From: Prochlorococcus sp. AG-402-A21 | Lineage (GTDB): Bacteria; Cyanobacteriota; Cyanobacteriia; PCC-6307; Cyanobiaceae | Length of the DNA stretch: 64,000 nucleotides | NCBI GenBank assembly: GCA_003279655.1 | Contig: QCHI01000004.1 | Coordinates: 24,421 to 88,420 of the forward strand | Reading direction: 5' to 3' | Shown: positions 35,725-44,598 of the stretch, in pieces | How the letters are laid out: each line of letters starts with the position of its first letter | Numbering within the stretch: position 1 is the first letter of the stretch | The notes under the pieces: generated by a model | Told to the model about the DNA's origin: nothing | What the model saw: only the letters and a program-made list of their open reading frames with translations | Database searches by the model: none | Translations under genes and position numbers: made by a program

Positions 35725-36537
35725 ATGAGACTTGAAACCGAAAAACCATTGATTGACTGGGCTAGTTTAAAAAATATAAATGTATCTATTGATCAAAAGG
35801 TAATTCTTTCAAATATCAATATAAATCTAAATTTTGGGGAGAATACACTTATATTAGGACCAAATGGATCAGGTAAATCAACCTTTTTAAAGTTATTAAA
35901 TAGATCAATTTATCCAATCAGCTCAATTAATAGTTCTTTTAAGCTATTCAATAAAGAAGACATAAATATTTGGGATATAAGAAAAAAGATTGGATTTCTA
36001 TTTAAAGAAATGGAGCAAAGAGTAAAGGCTGGAGTCAGTCTATACGATGTAATTATCTCAGGGTTTTCTGGTACATTTAATTCTAGATATTCAAGTCTAA
36101 TTTCAGAAAAAGACAAAATTAAAATTGATAAACTAATAAATGAATGGGAACTTAATAATATTGTTTACAATGAGTTTAAATCTTTGTCTGATGGTCAAAA
36201 AAGAAGAGCTTTGCTTGCAAGAGCTCTTGTTTATGAGCCTGAAATACTAGTCCTTGATGAGCCTTTTTGTAATTTAGATATAAAATCTAATTTCATATTG
36301 AATCGAAACCTAAATAAATTGATCAACCAATCAATAAATATAGTTTATGTTACTCACAATTTAGAATCTGTTTTAGCTAAGACTAATAGAGTTATTTTAA
36401 TAAAAGAAGGTAAAATATTAAATCATGGTAGTCCTAATGAATTATTTACTTCAAAAATACTTAGCGATCTTTTCAATATATCTATCGATATAAAAAAGCA
36501 AAATGGATACTGGAGAATGCTCCCATTAAACAACTAA
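35725..36537 (+). CDS. ABC transporter ATP-binding protein without adjacent permease
   Basis: 270 aa. Walker A GPNGSGKST (45-53), signature LSDGQKRRALLARAL, Walker B ILVLDEPF and the switch histidine in VYVTHN. Starts 35 bp after the Rieske oxygenase stop on the same strand. No permease or binding-protein gene is adjacent, so it may serve a transporter encoded elsewhere. The subfamily resembles importer ATPases for iron, zinc or molybdate (ModF/YlmA-like), but substrate is not assignable. Confidence 0.88.
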   Translation: MRLETEKPLIDWASLKNINVSIDQKVILSNININLNFGENTLILGPNGSGKSTFLKLLNRSIYPISSINSSFKLFNKEDINIWDIRKKIGFLFKEMEQRVKAGVSLYDVIISGFSGTFNSRYSSLISEKDKIKIDKLINEWELNNIVYNEFKSLSDGQKRRALLARALVYEPEILVLDEPFCNLDIKSNFILNRNLNKLINQSINIVYVTHNLESVLAKTNRVILIKEGKILNHGSPNELFTSKILSDLFNISIDIKKQNGYWRMLPLNN

Positions 36538-36749
36538 ATAATCACAAGAATAATGGCAAGAATTAATATGCAAAGAAAGAATAGATATTTATTATTTAAT
36601 GAATATTTACTAAAATAATTTATATTCTTTTTTCTACGTCCTCCAACGCCAAGAGGGGTTCCGCACGCATTGCATACCAATCTTCCAGACAATGCACGAT
36701 CAGCTCTCATATTAGAGCTTCCACAAACTAAGCATTTATTTGCAATCAT
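36534..36749 (-). CDS. Zinc-ribbon protein with C-terminal membrane helix
   Basis: 71 aa. A C-x2-C (Cys6, Cys9) and a second C-x2-C (Cys26, Cys29) form a zinc ribbon in NKCLVCGSSN and LVCNACGTPLG. A GGRRKK basic patch follows, then one hydrophobic helix at about 54-71. It is probably a tail-anchored membrane protein. It overlaps the ABC ATPase end by 4 bp, tail to tail. Function unknown. Confidence 0.65.
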   Translation of the reverse strand: MIANKCLVCGSSNMRADRALSGRLVCNACGTPLGVGGRRKKNINYFSKYSLNNKYLFFLCILILAIILVII

Positions 36750-36759
36750 TACAGTTAAA

Positions 36760-37485
36760 TTAATTCAATACATCATCAAGGAATGATAAAGGTGCACTCA
36801 TTTTTCTAGCGTAACCTAAAAGACTTTCGGAAATATATTCATACATCACCTCATCTTTTTCATTTAATAGTATTGTTGCCCCCCTTTGAGTTAGGAATTT
36901 GGCATCAGGAACATAAGTTTTCCAATTAGAAAGAATTTCAATCATATTCATAAGTCTCCTAGTAGCCAATTCAAAAGGGCGTAAATTTTGATTTTTAGAA
37001 AAAATATTAAACATTTTGCCTTTCAATAAAGAGAAAGGTCCAATATTTATAGCCTCATCAGAAGCAAATATACTCTTTGCATTTTTATCCCCAAAATAAC
37101 CTCTTAAAACCTCCTTAATCGTACCTTTAGAACTTATACCCGCACACATCACCAATAAATTGAATATTGCAGGCATTGGAGAGACAAAACCTTCTTTCAG
37201 ATTCAGTTTTTTATGAAGGTCCGCATTTTTTACTGCAATAACATTTTTGGTATCAATATTGTTGAATTTACAAAAAACTTCTTTAGACCTTTCGCTCCCA
37301 ATACCTATCAGTATCAAATCAAGCGAATGATTAGCGAGTTTCTTTGAATTGGCTGATAATTGTTGACAGTATTCAAAACTGTCAAAATCACCAAAAGAAC
37401 CAAGCAAAACTAAGAGGCTTTTTCTTTGATCGAGAAAAATTCTCTCTTTCCCAAAAAACTCATTAATGACATTTTTATAATTCAT
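36760..37485 (-). CDS. AhpC/TSA-like (PRXL2) thioredoxin-fold protein
   Basis: 241 aa from ATG 37485. Predicted thioredoxin fold: SLLVLLGSFGDFDSFEYCQQL near residue 22, then LILIGIGSERSKEVFC, and a late ILLNEKDEVMYEY strand. The usual redox C-x-x-C at the first helix is reduced to a single C (EYCQQL), so peroxidase activity is uncertain. A related annotation is 'AhpC/TSA antioxidant family protein' in cyanobacteria. It sits 10 bp upstream of the zinc-ribbon gene on the same strand. Confidence 0.7.
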   Translation of the reverse strand: MNYKNVINEFFGKERIFLDQRKSLLVLLGSFGDFDSFEYCQQLSANSKKLANHSLDLILIGIGSERSKEVFCKFNNIDTKNVIAVKNADLHKKLNLKEGFVSPMPAIFNLLVMCAGISSKGTIKEVLRGYFGDKNAKSIFASDEAINIGPFSLLKGKMFNIFSKNQNLRPFELATRRLMNMIEILSNWKTYVPDAKFLTQRGATILLNEKDEVMYEYISESLLGYARKMSAPLSFLDDVLN

Positions 37486-37737
37486 CAATAATTTAGGTTT
37501 GTTTTCAAAATAACAAACTCATTCATTGGATTCCTGGCTTTGAGTATATGCATAGGTAAATATCTTAGTGACTATAAGGACTTTAAGGATCAAATCTTCT
37601 CCTAACACGAAGATCAAATTTAGTAGCAGATGTTCGTGAAATATGTACAAAACCTACAATTTCAATAAGCAATGTGAAGGGATATGGAACTTACAGACCT
37701 ATAAATATATCCTCTTACTGTTCTTTGTTTATTTCTC

Positions 37738-38796
37738 GTGCAGACCTACGGGAATCCTAGCGTTACCTATGACTGGTACGCGGGTAATTCAGGGACGGCC
37801 AATCGCTCCGGAAAATTCATCGCTGCGCATGCTGCCCATGCTGGTTTGATGATGTTCTGGGCAGGTGCGTTCACTCTATTTGAGCTAGCTCGTTATGACT
37901 CATCCGTTGCGATGGGTAATCAAAACTTGATCTGCTTGCCTCACCTTGCACAACTTGGAATAGGTGGAATCGAAAACGGTGTAATAACTGAGCCTTACGG
38001 TTGCACAGTTATTGCTGTACTTCACCTAATTTTCTCTGGTGTTCTTGGTGCTGGTGGAATTCTTCACTCCACAAGATATGACGGTGATTTAGGAAACTAT
38101 CCTGAAGGAAGTCGTCCTAAAAAGTTTGACTTCGAGTGGGACGATCCAGACAAACTTACATTTATTCTTGGTCATCACCTTATTTTCCTAGGTTTGGCTA
38201 ACATTCAATTCGTTGAATGGGCTCAATATCATGGTATTTGGGATACTGCTTTAGGAGCTACTCGTACAGTTTCTTACAACCTTGATCTAGGAATGATCTG
38301 GAATCACCAGGCTGATTTCTTACAAATCAACAGCTTGGAAGATGTTATGGGCGGTCATGCTTTCTTGGCATTCTTCCAAATAATTGGTGGTGCATTCCAT
38401 ATCATCACTAAGCAATTCGGTGAGTACACAGAATTCAAAGGTAAAGGACTTCTATCAGCAGAAGCTGTCCTTTCATACTCTCTAGCTGGTGTTGGCTACT
38501 GTGCACTTGTTGCAGCTTTCTGGAGTTCAACAAACACAACTGTCTACTCAACAGAATTCTTTGGAGATGTACTTCAACTCAAGTTTGATTTCGCTCCTTA
38601 TTTTGTTGATACCGACTCGTCACTAGCAACTGGAGCTCATACAGCAAGAGCTTGGTTAGCTAATGTTCACTTCTATCTTGGCTTCTTCTTCATTCAGGGA
38701 CATCTCTGGCATGCATTAAGGGCTATGGGATTTGACTTCAGACGCGTAGGTAAAGCGTTCGACAATATGGAAAACGCAAAAATCACTAACGGTTAA
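37738..38796 (+). CDS. pcb: Chlorophyll a/b-binding light-harvesting antenna protein (Pcb)
   Basis: 352 aa, GTG start, opening MQTYGNPSVTYDWYAGNSG. Six-helix protein of the CP43/IsiA family lacking the large lumenal loop of CP43. Chlorophyll-ligating His residues are visible in AAHAAHAG, GCTVIAVLHLIFS, GHHLIFLGLAN, GGHAFLAF, GAFHIITK and GHLWHALRAMG. It is the main antenna of Prochlorococcus; which of the pcbA-H paralogues this is cannot be decided. Its codons are noticeably richer in G and C than nearby genes, as expected for a highly expressed gene. About 250 bp of leader and a strong terminator surround it. Close iron genes suggest an iron-responsive pcb. Confidence 0.97.
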   Translation: MQTYGNPSVTYDWYAGNSGTANRSGKFIAAHAAHAGLMMFWAGAFTLFELARYDSSVAMGNQNLICLPHLAQLGIGGIENGVITEPYGCTVIAVLHLIFSGVLGAGGILHSTRYDGDLGNYPEGSRPKKFDFEWDDPDKLTFILGHHLIFLGLANIQFVEWAQYHGIWDTALGATRTVSYNLDLGMIWNHQADFLQINSLEDVMGGHAFLAFFQIIGGAFHIITKQFGEYTEFKGKGLLSAEAVLSYSLAGVGYCALVAAFWSSTNTTVYSTEFFGDVLQLKFDFAPYFVDTDSSLATGAHTARAWLANVHFYLGFFFIQGHLWHALRAMGFDFRRVGKAFDNMENAKITNG

Positions 38797-38833
38797 TTAA
38801 TTAATCTAATTTATTAATCACATCAGTGAACTT

Positions 38834-38859
38834 AAAAGGCCCGCTTGCGGGCCTTTTTT
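38834..38859 (+). terminator. Rho-independent terminator after pcb
   Basis: AAAAGGCCCGC, loop TT (or TTGC), GCGGGCCTTTTTT: a GC-rich stem of 11 bp ending in six T, 38 bp after the stop. A strong terminator, in keeping with a highly transcribed antenna gene. Confidence 0.93.
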
Positions 38860-39077
38860 AATGCGATCCTTTAGTAGAAATAAATACAAACCTGATAACA
38901 CTAATGTCACAATCAACTAACTAAACTCTGAAAATTGAACAAAAGAATGCCAGTTGATGTGACTTTTTATACGTAGATCAGCAAAAACTCTCAAGAGCTT
39001 GTTGCTATTGAGAATCGGTTGCAAAAAGGATTGAATTTTGTGTAAATTAGAGATCCATCAAGCTCCTTTTGTTTTTA

Positions 39078-39674
39078 ATGAGCTTTAGAAGCCATACAGA
39101 AATTCCCTCATCAGCCGTTCGAATGGCTACTGGGCAATCCGTGCTGATAGATCCTTCTTCAAGGAGAGGAGATACTTGCTTGGAAGTTTTAGATGGAATT
39201 GCTCGTGTTTATTGTCCTTGTGAAGAGACAGAAGGAATGACATTGGCTTTCTTACAGTCAGGTGATCAATTAAGAACTGACCGGCTTTGCAGTGAAGGTG
39301 TATGCGTAGAAGCTTTAACCCCTCTTTGCTTTGTAAGTGATGCTGAAGCATTCGCAGATGCTGCAGGATATGATGCTGTCAACGAGTGGACTCTTCAGCT
39401 TCTTAGAATTAGGCATCTAGGTAATGCTGAACAAAGACTGCAAGCTTTATTTGCTTTATTAGTTAACAGACTTGGAAGAAGATGTGGTGATTGGTGCCAA
39501 TTACCATTCAGGCTTACCCATGAAAGAATTGGAGAATTAATTGGATCGACAAGGGTTACTTCAACTCGTTTAATTTCAAGACTGAGAACAGCAGAATTAC
39601 TAAAAGCTCCATCAGGAGATCCAACTCTAAGTCTTTCGCCTGATTTCATAGAGTCATCACCATTAACAGCGTAG
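39078..39674 (+). CDS. CRP/FNR-family transcription regulator
   Basis: 198 aa from ATG 39078. A cyclic-nucleotide-type beta domain (about 15-110) is followed by a winged helix with LTHERIGELIGSTRVTSTRLIS (about 149-170), the helix-turn-helix. The effector domain is shortened, with several Cys (TCLEV, CPCEE, RLCSEGVC), which could sense redox or bind a metal. Cyanobacterial relatives include NtcA and IdiB-like iron-stress regulators. The neighbours (pcb, ferritin, Fe ATPase) point to iron regulation; that is an inference. Confidence 0.85.
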   Translation: MSFRSHTEIPSSAVRMATGQSVLIDPSSRRGDTCLEVLDGIARVYCPCEETEGMTLAFLQSGDQLRTDRLCSEGVCVEALTPLCFVSDAEAFADAAGYDAVNEWTLQLLRIRHLGNAEQRLQALFALLVNRLGRRCGDWCQLPFRLTHERIGELIGSTRVTSTRLISRLRTAELLKAPSGDPTLSLSPDFIESSPLTA

Positions 39675-39680
39675 TAAATA

Positions 39681-39962
39681 ATGAATCAATATCTATTTTC
39701 CTATTCCGGATCTATTGTTCTATCACTCTGTAAAGAGATAGAATATATAAAAACTAGATCAAAAAACATCAATATCTCGCTAAGGACTTGTCAAAATAAA
39801 GCTCTCTCAAAAAGATTAAGATTGGAACTTGGTAAGCTAAATAAAAATAGATTAAAGATATTAAACATTTCTGAAGACATGATCAGAAAAAATTCTCAGG
39901 ATTTATCATTTGAGTTTCTATTAGAAATAACTAAAAGATCTAATTCATATCAACAAATATAA
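39681..39962 (+). CDS. Hypothetical protein after the regulator (93 aa)
   Basis: 93 aa, ATG start 6 bp after the CRP-type regulator stop, so probably co-transcribed. Basic and largely helical (KALSKRLRLELGKLNKNRLK). No recognised motif. Convergent with the ferritin gene. Confidence 0.55.
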   Translation: MNQYLFSYSGSIVLSLCKEIEYIKTRSKNINISLRTCQNKALSKRLRLELGKLNKNRLKILNISEDMIRKNSQDLSFEFLLEITKRSNSYQQI

Positions 39963-39980
39963 GCTCATAAATAGCTATAT

Positions 39981-40532
39981 TTAATTTATATTTAATTCAT
40001 TATCAATAATCAATAATGCTGAAGGATCATTATTTGCAAATTTTACTTTACCTAGTATATAAGCCATTTCATCTTCTGATTTAATTTGCTCGTCTATAAC
40101 GGGATCAAGGAAAACCGAAGTTCGCGTATCATTTGATCTTTCAGCCAATGAATAGAGTTGCTGAACTGAGGTAGTTACGTCAGCCTCCATTTGGAATGAC
40201 AAAGTAACTAATTCCTGAACAGTCTCCCATTCTTGTATTGGTTTAGTTACTTCTTCTAGTTCAACAGTTTGACCTCGAGCAATAATATATTTTGCGAAGT
40301 TAAAACCATGCTCTTGCTCAGATAAGGACTCTTTCTTAAAGAACGAAGAAAATCCTCTTAGTTCTCTTTCTAAGAACCAAAGTGACATTGCTAGATATTG
40401 TGCACTTGAAACTCTTTCAAGAGAGGTATGTTGATAAAGAGCCTCAAGAAGATCAACATCTATTGGCTGTGCTATCGCACGGCCTGAAGGACCCACGTTA
40501 AGACCTATTGCTTTGGGTGCAGTTGATTGCAT
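39981..40532 (-). CDS. Ferritin
   Basis: 183 aa four-helix ferritin. Ferroxidase ligands are present in helix A (LERVSSAQYLAMSLWFLERE) and helix B (SEQEHGFNFAKYI, the E-x-x-H motif), with later Glu residues in VDEQIKSEDEMAYIL. It stores iron as a ferric mineral. The N-terminal 25 residues (APKAIGLNVGPSGRAI) are an extension to the core. ATG start; an upstream 15-bp palindrome at 40573-40587 could be an operator. Confidence 0.95.
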   Translation of the reverse strand: MQSTAPKAIGLNVGPSGRAIAQPIDVDLLEALYQHTSLERVSSAQYLAMSLWFLERELRGFSSFFKKESLSEQEHGFNFAKYIIARGQTVELEEVTKPIQEWETVQELVTLSFQMEADVTTSVQQLYSLAERSNDTRTSVFLDPVIDEQIKSEDEMAYILGKVKFANNDPSALLIIDNELNIN

Positions 40533-40572
40533 AACAAAAAAACAGCTGGATCAGAGAACGCAAAAACTAATT

Positions 40573-40587
40573 TTTTGTTCAACAAAA
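40573..40587. promoter_or_regulatory. Palindrome upstream of ferritin
   Basis: TTTTGTTCAACAAAA: two perfect 7-bp arms around a C, 41 bp upstream of the ferritin start on the minus strand, followed on the plus strand by TGATAACCC. An operator for the neighbouring regulator or for Fur is possible; sequence alone does not decide. Confidence 0.3.
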
Positions 40588-40707
40588 TGATAACCCTTTT
40601 TGTATCTTCTTGTTGGTTCTAAAGTAAAAATTAAACTTTATTTATTTGATAATGAATCTCAATTGCGTCAAAAATTTTTAATAGTTTGATTTAAAATACT
40701 AAATATC

Positions 40708-41769
40708 TTAGAAGTTAGATTTAATATTTTCTGGTAGAATTGAATATCTTTTACCGTGAATTGCTTGAACTTTGCACCTATCTCCAATAGATAAATTTAT
40801 ATCCAAGTTCATCTCTGTTCTCAACCTAATCCCATCGCTAATTACAGTATAAACATAATGATTTATACGGTATTCTTTAGCTATAATAGTAAAAATATCA
40901 TTTGAACAAGCTTCAATCCTAATAGCATTTTTATCGAACATACAAACTGATTTTGATGATATCAATTTATCGGCAGGGAGATTTAATTTACCAATACATG
41001 TAGAATAAGAATCATCAATGTATCGAATAGGCAATATATTTTTTTGCAAAACAAATTGACCTACAAAATCATTTGATGGGTTTGAAACTATCTCAGAAGG
41101 AGTTGCGTATTGCTGAATTTCACCCCTTCTTAATACAGCCACCCGATCACAAATAGCTAATGCTTCATGAGGATCGTGAGTCACCAAAAGTGCAGATGCT
41201 GAACAGGACTTCAAAACAGAAGAGATTTCTGACCTCAATCTAGATCTAACTTCAACATCTAAAGAACAAAAAGGTTCATCCAGTAAAACTAAAGAAGTAC
41301 CAGGTGCCAGGGCCCGTGCTAATGCAACTCTTTGACTCTGTCCACCAGAAAGTTCGTGTGGATATCTATTTTTAAACTCATAAATATCTAATAAAGTTAA
41401 TAACCAGTTTGCTCTTTTTATAGATTGTTCTTGCTTGTTTATGCCAAAGCAAACATTATCCCAAACATTTAAATGAGGGAAAAGAGCATAATCTTGAAAA
41501 ACCATTCCTACTTGCCTTCGTTCAGGAGAGAGAAGATAATGATTATTTGAGATTATTTGCCCATTTTTTTTTATTAATCCACGTTTAGGCTTTTCAAAAC
41601 CTGCGATCAATCTTAAAAGGGTGGTTTTCCCACAACCCGAAGGACCTAGCAAACCTACCAATTCACCAGGTTTTAAAGAAAAATTAATATCTTTTAGAAC
41701 CCAATTATTATTTTTATTAGGCTTAAACTGATGCCATAGGTTATGGATTTCTAGCTCAGTATCAACCAA
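40708..41769 (-). CDS. futC: Fe3+-type ABC transporter ATP-binding protein
   Basis: 353 aa. Walker A GPSGCGKTT (42-50), Q-loop FQDYALFPHL, signature ELSGGQSQR, Walker B LVLLDEPFCSLD, followed by about 110 residues of C-terminal TOBE-like domain. This is the FbpC/FutC/PotA layout; the FbpC/FutC reading is favoured by the nearby ferritin and regulator. TTG start. The binding protein and permease are not in the window. Spermidine or sulfate transport is the main alternative. Confidence 0.8.
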   Translation of the reverse strand: MVDTELEIHNLWHQFKPNKNNNWVLKDINFSLKPGELVGLLGPSGCGKTTLLRLIAGFEKPKRGLIKKNGQIISNNHYLLSPERRQVGMVFQDYALFPHLNVWDNVCFGINKQEQSIKRANWLLTLLDIYEFKNRYPHELSGGQSQRVALARALAPGTSLVLLDEPFCSLDVEVRSRLRSEISSVLKSCSASALLVTHDPHEALAICDRVAVLRRGEIQQYATPSEIVSNPSNDFVGQFVLQKNILPIRYIDDSYSTCIGKLNLPADKLISSKSVCMFDKNAIRIEACSNDIFTIIAKEYRINHYVYTVISDGIRLRTEMNLDINLSIGDRCKVQAIHGKRYSILPENIKSNF

Positions 41770-41959
41770 AACTATTTTTTGTTTATTCTATTAGCTAAAA
41801 AACCATTAAATACAAGCTAACCGCAAAAGAAGAGTTGTATGAGCAAAAATTACGGCTACTAGTATAAAATGATACATGAAGCTATTAATTGAAGTCACAG
41901 GCATGAAGTTGAATGGTTGTTAATAAGTAACTTTAAAAAACAAAAAGATTAATACTGCC

Positions 41960-42613
41960 ATGAAAAAGAAAGAAAGAGTAAAAATAATAATTAAGAGACT
42001 TGAAGAAATATATCCTGAAACACCTATACCCTTAGTTCATCAAAATGGATTCACGCTACTTGTAGCGGTTGTTTTGAGTGCACAATCAACGGATAAGAAA
42101 GTTAATGAATTAACTAAAGAACTCTTTAAGATTGCTTCCTCCGCAGAGGAAATGTATAAGTTAGGTGAGAGGAAAATATATCAACATATAAAACAACTTG
42201 GACTTGCAAAAACAAAAGCAAAAAATACATATAACTTATCAAAGATCATTCATGAAAAGTTTAATAATATAGTTCCAAATTCTTTTGAGGAACTAGAATC
42301 ACTTCCTGGGGTTGGTCATAAGACAGCAAGTGTTGTTATGTCTCAAGTATTTAATATCCCAACATTTCCTGTCGATACACACATACATAGATTATCTCAG
42401 AGATGGGGATTAACATCAGGCAAAAATGTTATACAAACGGAAAAGGATCTAAAAAGATTATTTCCAAAGAATCTTTGGAATAAGTTACACCTACAAATTA
42501 TTTTTTACGGAAGAGAGTATTGCTCAGCGAGAGGATGTAACGGTACAAACTGTAAATTATGTAAGGAACTTTACCCTAACAGAAAGAAACGAATTATTTG
42601 TTCAAAGGCTTAA
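41960..42613 (+). CDS. nth: Endonuclease III
   Basis: 217 aa. DNA glycosylase/AP lyase for oxidised pyrimidines. The helix-hairpin-helix LPGVGHKTAS has the catalytic Lys121, and VDTHIHR holds the Asp139. Cluster cysteines are Cys188, 193, 198, 201 and 214, which does not give the textbook C-x6-C-x2-C-x5-C spacing of 4Fe-4S endonuclease III; it is C-x4-C-x4-C-x2-C followed by a late Cys. ATG start, single gene. Confidence 0.92.
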   Translation: MKKKERVKIIIKRLEEIYPETPIPLVHQNGFTLLVAVVLSAQSTDKKVNELTKELFKIASSAEEMYKLGERKIYQHIKQLGLAKTKAKNTYNLSKIIHEKFNNIVPNSFEELESLPGVGHKTASVVMSQVFNIPTFPVDTHIHRLSQRWGLTSGKNVIQTEKDLKRLFPKNLWNKLHLQIIFYGREYCSARGCNGTNCKLCKELYPNRKKRIICSKA

Positions 42614-42691
42614 TAAAATTCTATTAATTTTATTATCTCAACAAAAAGGACTATTTCTTGCTAGAAAACATAGCAAAGTAATCTAGTTCAA

Positions 42692-43360
42692 ATGAAATTA
42701 GCCATTACAGGAGCATCCGGGAAAACAGGTTTTCGTGTAGCAGAAGAAGCAAAATTATCTGGATATGACGTGAGATTGATAGTTAGATCACAATCTGAGA
42801 TCCCTGAATCGATAAAAGGCTGTGAAAGGTATGTTTTGTCAGATACCAATGGAAACACACTTGACTATGCCTTAAAAGGTTGTGATAGTCTAGTTATAGC
42901 AACAGGTGCGAGGCCGTCTATCGATTTAACAGGTCCCGCAAAAGTAGATTATTTAAATATCAAAAAACAAGTTGAAAGCTGCAAGAGACAAAAGTTAAAA
43001 AGGGTTGTTCTTATTAGTTCACTTTGTGCAGGAAAATTAATACACCCTCTAAATTTATTTGGTCTCATACTCATATGGAAAAGATTAGGTGAAAGATCTT
43101 TACAGAAAAGTGGGCTTGATTGGACTGTCATTCGTCCTGGAGGTTTGAATGAGAATGAAACAAATTTAAAAAATCAGAACATATTATTTTCTGGTGAAAA
43201 AACTCAAGAAGAAGGCTCAATTCCAAGAAGGATGGTTGCAAGAGCATGTATAGAAGCCTTAAAAACAAAAGATTCAATCGAAAAAATCATCGAGGTTACT
43301 AGTAGCGAAGAGAATCCCAAAACAAATATGAGTAAAGCAATAAAGACGTTTAGTATTTGA
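42692..43360 (+). CDS. Atypical SDR NAD(P)-binding protein
   Basis: 222 aa. Rossmann motif GASGKTGFRVAEEA at 7-20 and KRVVLISSLCAGK in the catalytic region; WTVIRPGGLNE is typical of SDR_a5 (NmrA-like/Ycf39-like) proteins. Plant and algal relatives are plastid-targeted. Substrate unknown. ATG start. Confidence 0.85.
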   Translation: MKLAITGASGKTGFRVAEEAKLSGYDVRLIVRSQSEIPESIKGCERYVLSDTNGNTLDYALKGCDSLVIATGARPSIDLTGPAKVDYLNIKKQVESCKRQKLKRVVLISSLCAGKLIHPLNLFGLILIWKRLGERSLQKSGLDWTVIRPGGLNENETNLKNQNILFSGEKTQEEGSIPRRMVARACIEALKTKDSIEKIIEVTSSEENPKTNMSKAIKTFSI

Positions 43361-43381
43361 CTAAATAAACTTAAATTCACT

Positions 43382-43585
43382 ATGAACACCAACGCAAAAA
43401 TTGACGCGTTGCAGTTAATGCTTACTGATCTAAGAACAAGGAACGAATCAATAAGACATAAAGCTGCCTTCAGAGGATGCCAACCAGAATTTCAATCATT
43501 AGTTACGACACTTATTGATCAATTAGAAACTCAATTGAATGAAGAAAAACAAATTCACAGAGGAAAATCACATTTTAATGGATGA
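43382..43585 (+). CDS. Small helical protein (67 aa)
   Basis: 67 aa, ATG start 21 bp after the SDR gene. Charged, helical (IDALQLMLTDLRTRNESIRH and LVTTLIDQLETQLNEEKQIH), possibly a small coiled coil. No family recognised. Confidence 0.6.
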   Translation: MNTNAKIDALQLMLTDLRTRNESIRHKAAFRGCQPEFQSLVTTLIDQLETQLNEEKQIHRGKSHFNG

Positions 43586-43596
43586 AAAAGAAAATC

Positions 43597-44484
43597 TTAA
43601 CCCAACTCCAAGCAAGCCAAACCATATACATCATTCATAGAAACAGGAGGTTGAAAACCTCTATACATCCTGAAAGTTTCAGATTCAGATTTGAAACCTA
43701 GTGTTTCATATATTTCAGAAGCTGACTTGTTGAGGCCTGGAGCGTCGATAATTATCAATCCAGGATGGCTCTCAATTAGTTTCTTCAACAAAATTTTTAA
43801 AAGCTTTGGATTATCAGCCATTAAAGGACCAATTCTCCATCCATCTCCGTTTTGTAAAAGGCATGGTCTTATTCGACCAAAACCATGACATCGGTTTTCT
43901 TTATCAATAACTGCTATTACCTTTCCAGCTGGATGATTAAGCCAATTTGTTAGAAAATGAGGTCTAGGAGTTGTTTCTCTTTCTTCATCAAACTTCTCTA
44001 CTGCATCTTGAGGTATTGAGGAGCCTTCAACAAAGCTGAAATCATTTAAATCATCATTCCAAGAGTTTTCCTCAAGTAATTTCCCATCACCCAACCATTG
44101 CCATCTAGTCGTTTTAGATGAAATCGTAAAGCCCCATTTTGAGTAATCAGTAATTCTCGCTGGAGCAGCCTCTAAACCAACACAAGGTAAATCACTTAAA
44201 TGACTTAAAGCCTTTTTCCAAAGCTGCAGGCCAAAACCTCTACCTCTATACTTCTCAATTACTAAAAACAATCCAAGAAATCCGTAATTTTGATTGTATC
44301 GAACACCTGCAATACAGCCAATAGGATTATCATTCAACCAACCGACCCAAAGTCCCTGTTTATCTGTATTTTGATATATTCTTAAATCACCAACTCCTGG
44401 AGCGAAACCTTCTTTTCTGGATATTTCCGTAACAAAATCAATATCTTTATCACATAGAGGTTTAATCGAAAAAAGATTATTCAT
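43597..44484 (-). CDS. GNAT-family N-acetyltransferase
   Basis: 295 aa, two-domain GNAT. The N-terminal domain carries the acetyl-CoA motif (YRGRGFGLQLWKKAL, about 80-94), with GFLGLFLVIEKYRG before it. The C-terminal half resembles an acetyltransferase-like YitH/HmoA-type domain (GFGRIRPCLLQNGDGWRIGP). Acceptor unknown. ATG start. Confidence 0.82.
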   Translation of the reverse strand: MNNLFSIKPLCDKDIDFVTEISRKEGFAPGVGDLRIYQNTDKQGLWVGWLNDNPIGCIAGVRYNQNYGFLGLFLVIEKYRGRGFGLQLWKKALSHLSDLPCVGLEAAPARITDYSKWGFTISSKTTRWQWLGDGKLLEENSWNDDLNDFSFVEGSSIPQDAVEKFDEERETTPRPHFLTNWLNHPAGKVIAVIDKENRCHGFGRIRPCLLQNGDGWRIGPLMADNPKLLKILLKKLIESHPGLIIIDAPGLNKSASEIYETLGFKSESETFRMYRGFQPPVSMNDVYGLACLELG

Positions 44485-44598
44485 AACTTATCCTATTTTA
44501 ATAATAAAAATTTAATAAACATAAATAATATATCTATAAATATGAGCAAAAAAACATCTAATTATAGGATACATAGATAATATATTAAAAAAAGTAAG

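Noticed and set aside
37500..37737. Possible Fur box or strong promoter ahead of pcb
   Set aside because: No convincing GATAATGATAATCATTATC-like match or clear -35/-10 pair could be read; left unannotated.
37643..37849. 68-aa ORF upstream of and overlapping pcb
   Set aside because: Its second half is the pcb coding region in another frame, and the first half is leader sequence without a motif.
39127..39351. 74-aa minus-strand ORF
   Set aside because: Antisense to the CRP-type regulator, whose helix-turn-helix is on the other strand.
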